In this document: positions 61,541 to 64,000 of the stretch, in pieces | Layout of the letters: each line of letters opens with the position of its first letter | Position numbering within the stretch: position 1 is the first letter of the stretch | NCBI RefSeq assembly: GCF_003254395.2 | Contig: NC_037648.1 | Location: 9,240,009-9,304,008 of the forward strand | Direction: 5' to 3' | Origin: Apis mellifera | Taxonomy: Eukaryota; Arthropoda; Insecta; Hymenoptera; Apidae | DNA: 64,000 bases | Translations under genes and position numbers: made by a program | Notes under the pieces: model-generated | Database searches by the model: none | What the model saw: only the letters and a program-made list of their open reading frames with translations | Told to the model about the DNA's origin: nothing

Positions 61541-62340
61541 TTCATATCTTTTTACTTATTTTCCCACGCGGAACAACCTCTTGACTACTGGTATCCAATT
61601 AGCGCACATGACTTTGCACTTTTCCATTTAACGCCATTCTTAATTTTCCTCTTATTTTAACCTTCCCCATTTTTCGTTCGACCTCATTTGCACCACGAAT
61701 TACGAGTCATCCTATATAATTTCTATAAATTTCTCGAATCTATTATGTTCTCTTATAAAAGCCGTAAAAAAAAAAGAAAAACAAAAATACAAAAATCGTT
61801 GAAAATAAACTTTTTCACCTTCTGTACATCTGCGTAACATCGCGCATAAGACGATGCATTTGTGATAACTTGTCCTTTGCCCTACGCGAGATCTCGAGAA
61901 ATAACTTCCCGGAAAATGACTGGAAAACGCATGAAATATCCAGACGTTGCTTAAACATGACATTTCTCAACATTTCCAACATAAGCAAAGTCAATTTTAG
62001 CATTTCACGAATAATTTGCTCTCTCTCCCCTCCTCCTTTCTCTCTAAGATCGCACAGTTTAACGCGATATCCCGCCATTTCTTATTCCACCATTCAACGC
62101 GTACAAAATTTCTCTCGTACATTTTCCATCTAGTTTCGATACGAGATATTGCCCCAGGTACAATGGAGGTTCAAAAGAACGTCTTTTAGAGGCGTATCGG
62201 GAATGAGTTAGCTGGAATCGTTTCGCGAATCTAATATGCAATACCCGATAACGCATGTTCCAGGAAGTGAAAAGCAAGATGTTTCGCTTCCGATGAGAGA
62301 GAGAGAGAGAGATAGAAGTTAAAAATAAATTTCGAAACGG
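61541..62340. promoter_or_regulatory. GC-elevated block ending in GA microsatellite
   Basis: Overlapping short frames on both strands (61870-62133 plus; 62078-61815 and 61963-61712 minus) without motifs. (GA)n lies at 62295-62313. Candidate regulatory DNA. Confidence 0.3.
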
Positions 62341-62825
62341 ATAGAATTTCAATTTCGATTTATTTAAATCGTTTGGACTAGTTTTAATTAACTAGTTTTG
62401 ATATTTGAGTGTTTTTTTCTTGCAATTAACGATATATATAATTCTTAATAATATTTATTTAGGATATATTCATTTTTAAATTCTTCCTAACATATCAAAA
62501 TAATTTTGAATTGGAAAATCCTATAATTCATAAAAAATACATTAATCTAAATACAACAAATTTCGTTTTACTCGCAAATCAATTTTGATCAAACTTTCTC
62601 GATTCAACTTCTCAAAAAAATAAATAAATAAAATTAAATAAAATTCCAAGTTTCATGGGAACACGTGAGAAAGCAGGATACAATAGCCATTCCATTTATT
62701 GCAACTATTCGCAGTCTAATTTTCGATGCGGTGGCGGTTGGTCCAATGATAAAATCGAGGCTGTATCCCGGGGGAGATCCACGTGCACCAGAGAGAATGA
62801 GAGAGAAAGAGAGAGAGGATCTTAC

Positions 62826-62898
62826 CTCGAGCTGTGAAACGCGGTGTTGCAAGTCGTTGGATTTCACGGGCAACTCTCGGCGGAATGACGTGTCGTTT
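62826..62898 (-). CDS. Candidate minus-strand exon with coiled-coil-like peptide
   Basis: On the minus strand CCCTTCAG (AG at 62900-62899) and a consensus GTAAG donor (62825-62821) bracket 73 nt. One frame translates as 24 residues ending SNDLQHRVSQLE, an amphipathic, heptad-like stretch. An in-frame TAA lies upstream in the putative intron, as expected. Another frame is also open, and the overlapping plus-strand candidate (62982-63078, with open codons back to about 62890) means at most one of the two is likely real. Family not recognised. Confidence 0.3.
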
Positions 62899-62981
62899 CT
62901 GAAGGGTATTTCGACAGGAACGAATGGTTATGCGGCCCACGGACGGCTATTGAATTTCAAGCGGTCCTCGTTTCTTTTCAG

Positions 62982-63078
62982 GGAGGGAGGAGATGCCTCC
63001 CTGCATCAGTCTCGGCTGCGACCGAGCAGTTGACCGATCCCCAATTTTTCCGCTTTTGTGAGAATTTCGCACGGAAAG
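62982..63078 (+). CDS. Candidate plus-strand internal exon
   Basis: A strong acceptor (CCTCGTTTCTTTTCAG, AG 62980-62981) and a consensus-like donor AAAG|GTACGA (GT 63079-63080) bracket 97 nt. The in-phase frame gives 32 residues, ending ATEQLTDPQFFRFCENFARK, with coding-like composition. The frame stays open upstream into the putative intron. If real, it could be a downstream exon of the plus-strand membrane-protein gene that starts at 46799: that exon ends in phase 0, and this one can be read from phase 0. The link is inference only. Confidence 0.3.
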
Positions 63079-63130
63079 GTACGACCGAAGCTTTTGGTGG
63101 CTTTTGAATCGTAGAGGTTGCGGATGTCGA

Positions 63131-63660
63131 GGGCTAGAGCTAATTTAATACATCTCCTCGTTTTTTTTTTTCTTTTTTTCTTTTTATTTTTTCACCGAAT
63201 CGACGAGTGAGTTTTCGAAAAGTTTTCCCCAAAAAGAGGTTTTTCTTTTTTTAAGTTAAAATGCAACTGTTTTAATACTGTGCAAATGACACACTCGAGT
63301 TTTTCTGATTTGAAAAGTGTATTTTGTACGCGTCTATTTCGTGTAAAATATTTCGAGATTATTCATCGATATAGTTTTAAATATTAATTTTTAATACAAG
63401 TTTGATCATTCGTAACAATTTTCATACAATGAAAACGATTGTTTTATTTCTTTTATACGTTTTTATCGATTCAAATTTTATTCTTATACCTTTTATCTGT
63501 CTCCTTACGTAGAAATAATCTCTCATCGATTATACACGTATATTATATCAATTTATTTTATAAATAAGAAAATTTCAATACAACTAATTATTTACAATTC
63601 AATTAATTTCATATACATATTATTTAATCAAAAAGATTCTTCATTCTCGACTTTAATTCA
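63131..63660. other. AT-rich non-coding DNA
   Basis: AT-rich, with T-rich tracts at 63160-63192. No feature seen. Confidence 0.55.
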
Positions 63661-64000
63661 CGTTCTGGAAATTCTCTAAAAATCAATTTGAAAGAGAAAA
63701 CGAATTCTGACAATGGCATTTATCAGTTTTCGAAACGATCGTTCAATCAAAAGTAAGAAATGGTGACGATGATGACGGGTATCGAGTGGCGAACCTAATT
63801 GCACGGAACTCGATTGAATCGGTTCAGTTTGAGGAGTGATAAAAAAAAAGAAAAAAAAACGAAGAGATCGAAACGACAACCATTCGATATCGATTCTGAT
63901 GATGGATTGAAAGGTCGAAAAAAAAGAAAAAGAGATTATCGTGTTGGCATAATGACAATATCGACGATTTTTAAATTTATTCTCTAGGATAATCGAAACG
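63661..64000. other. Moderately GC-elevated window end
   Basis: Slightly raised GC with GATGATGAC and CGATTGAATCGG text. Plus (63799-63987) and minus (63879-63676) frames are short, basic and low-complexity. Unassigned. Confidence 0.3.

Noticed and set aside
1..64000. Search for CRISPR arrays, bacterial operons, intact transposases or viral polymerase genes
   Set aside because: No regularly spaced short repeats with unique spacers, no long frames and no recognisable transposase or polymerase motif were found.

Overview
The window reads as insect nuclear DNA, most likely from a hymenopteran such as a honeybee. This is inferred from composition and texture, not from a database match. The background is very AT-rich. 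It is broken every 0.5-2 kb by short blocks of clearly higher GC in which CpG is frequent rather than depleted. Simple repeats are common, no intact transposon is seen, and arthropod-type promoter and splice signals occur. There is no prokaryotic gene organisation: no stretch carries a long open frame, and the longest are about 150-165 codons and mostly lie in low-complexity or GC-rich DNA.

Layout. 1-6.9 kb: AT-rich DNA with GC-elevated blocks, one holding a perfect CRE-type TGACGTCA. 6.9-8.8 kb: the strongest CpG-rich island, with an arthropod initiator (TCAGTT, 7082) and a strong plus-strand splice donor (GTAAGTA, 7843), read here as a promoter plus non-coding first exon. 9.5-10.2 kb: a block packed with inverted repeats and TAAT motifs, followed by a 137-nt foldback. 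10.2-45 kb: a gene-poor desert with putative conserved/regulatory blocks, two degenerate tandem arrays (about 100-bp units at 19.2-20.1 kb; about 215-bp units at 26.4-27.0 kb), two copies of a dispersed repeat (29.3-29.9 and 43.0-43.4 kb), and a few short ORFs of uncertain status. 45.1-47.0 kb: a second CpG-rich island leading into the best coding exon of the window (46799-46987, plus strand, 63 codons, one membrane segment, clean GTGAGT donor). 47-64 kb: AT-rich DNA with more GC-elevated blocks, a long TTA microsatellite (60.26-60.36 kb), and an exon-like block at 62.6-63.1 kb with candidate splice sites on both strands.

Interpretation. The simplest model (inference) is a plus-strand gene for a single-pass membrane protein whose first coding exon is at 46.8 kb. 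Its promoter would be the 45-46.5 kb island, possibly with an upstream alternative promoter at 7.1 kb, and the intervening 39 kb would be a first intron rich in regulatory DNA. I could not identify the protein family. Most other short ORFs are reported only as candidates, because the GC-richer blocks often stay open on both strands. No RNA gene, CRISPR array or viral genome was recognised.
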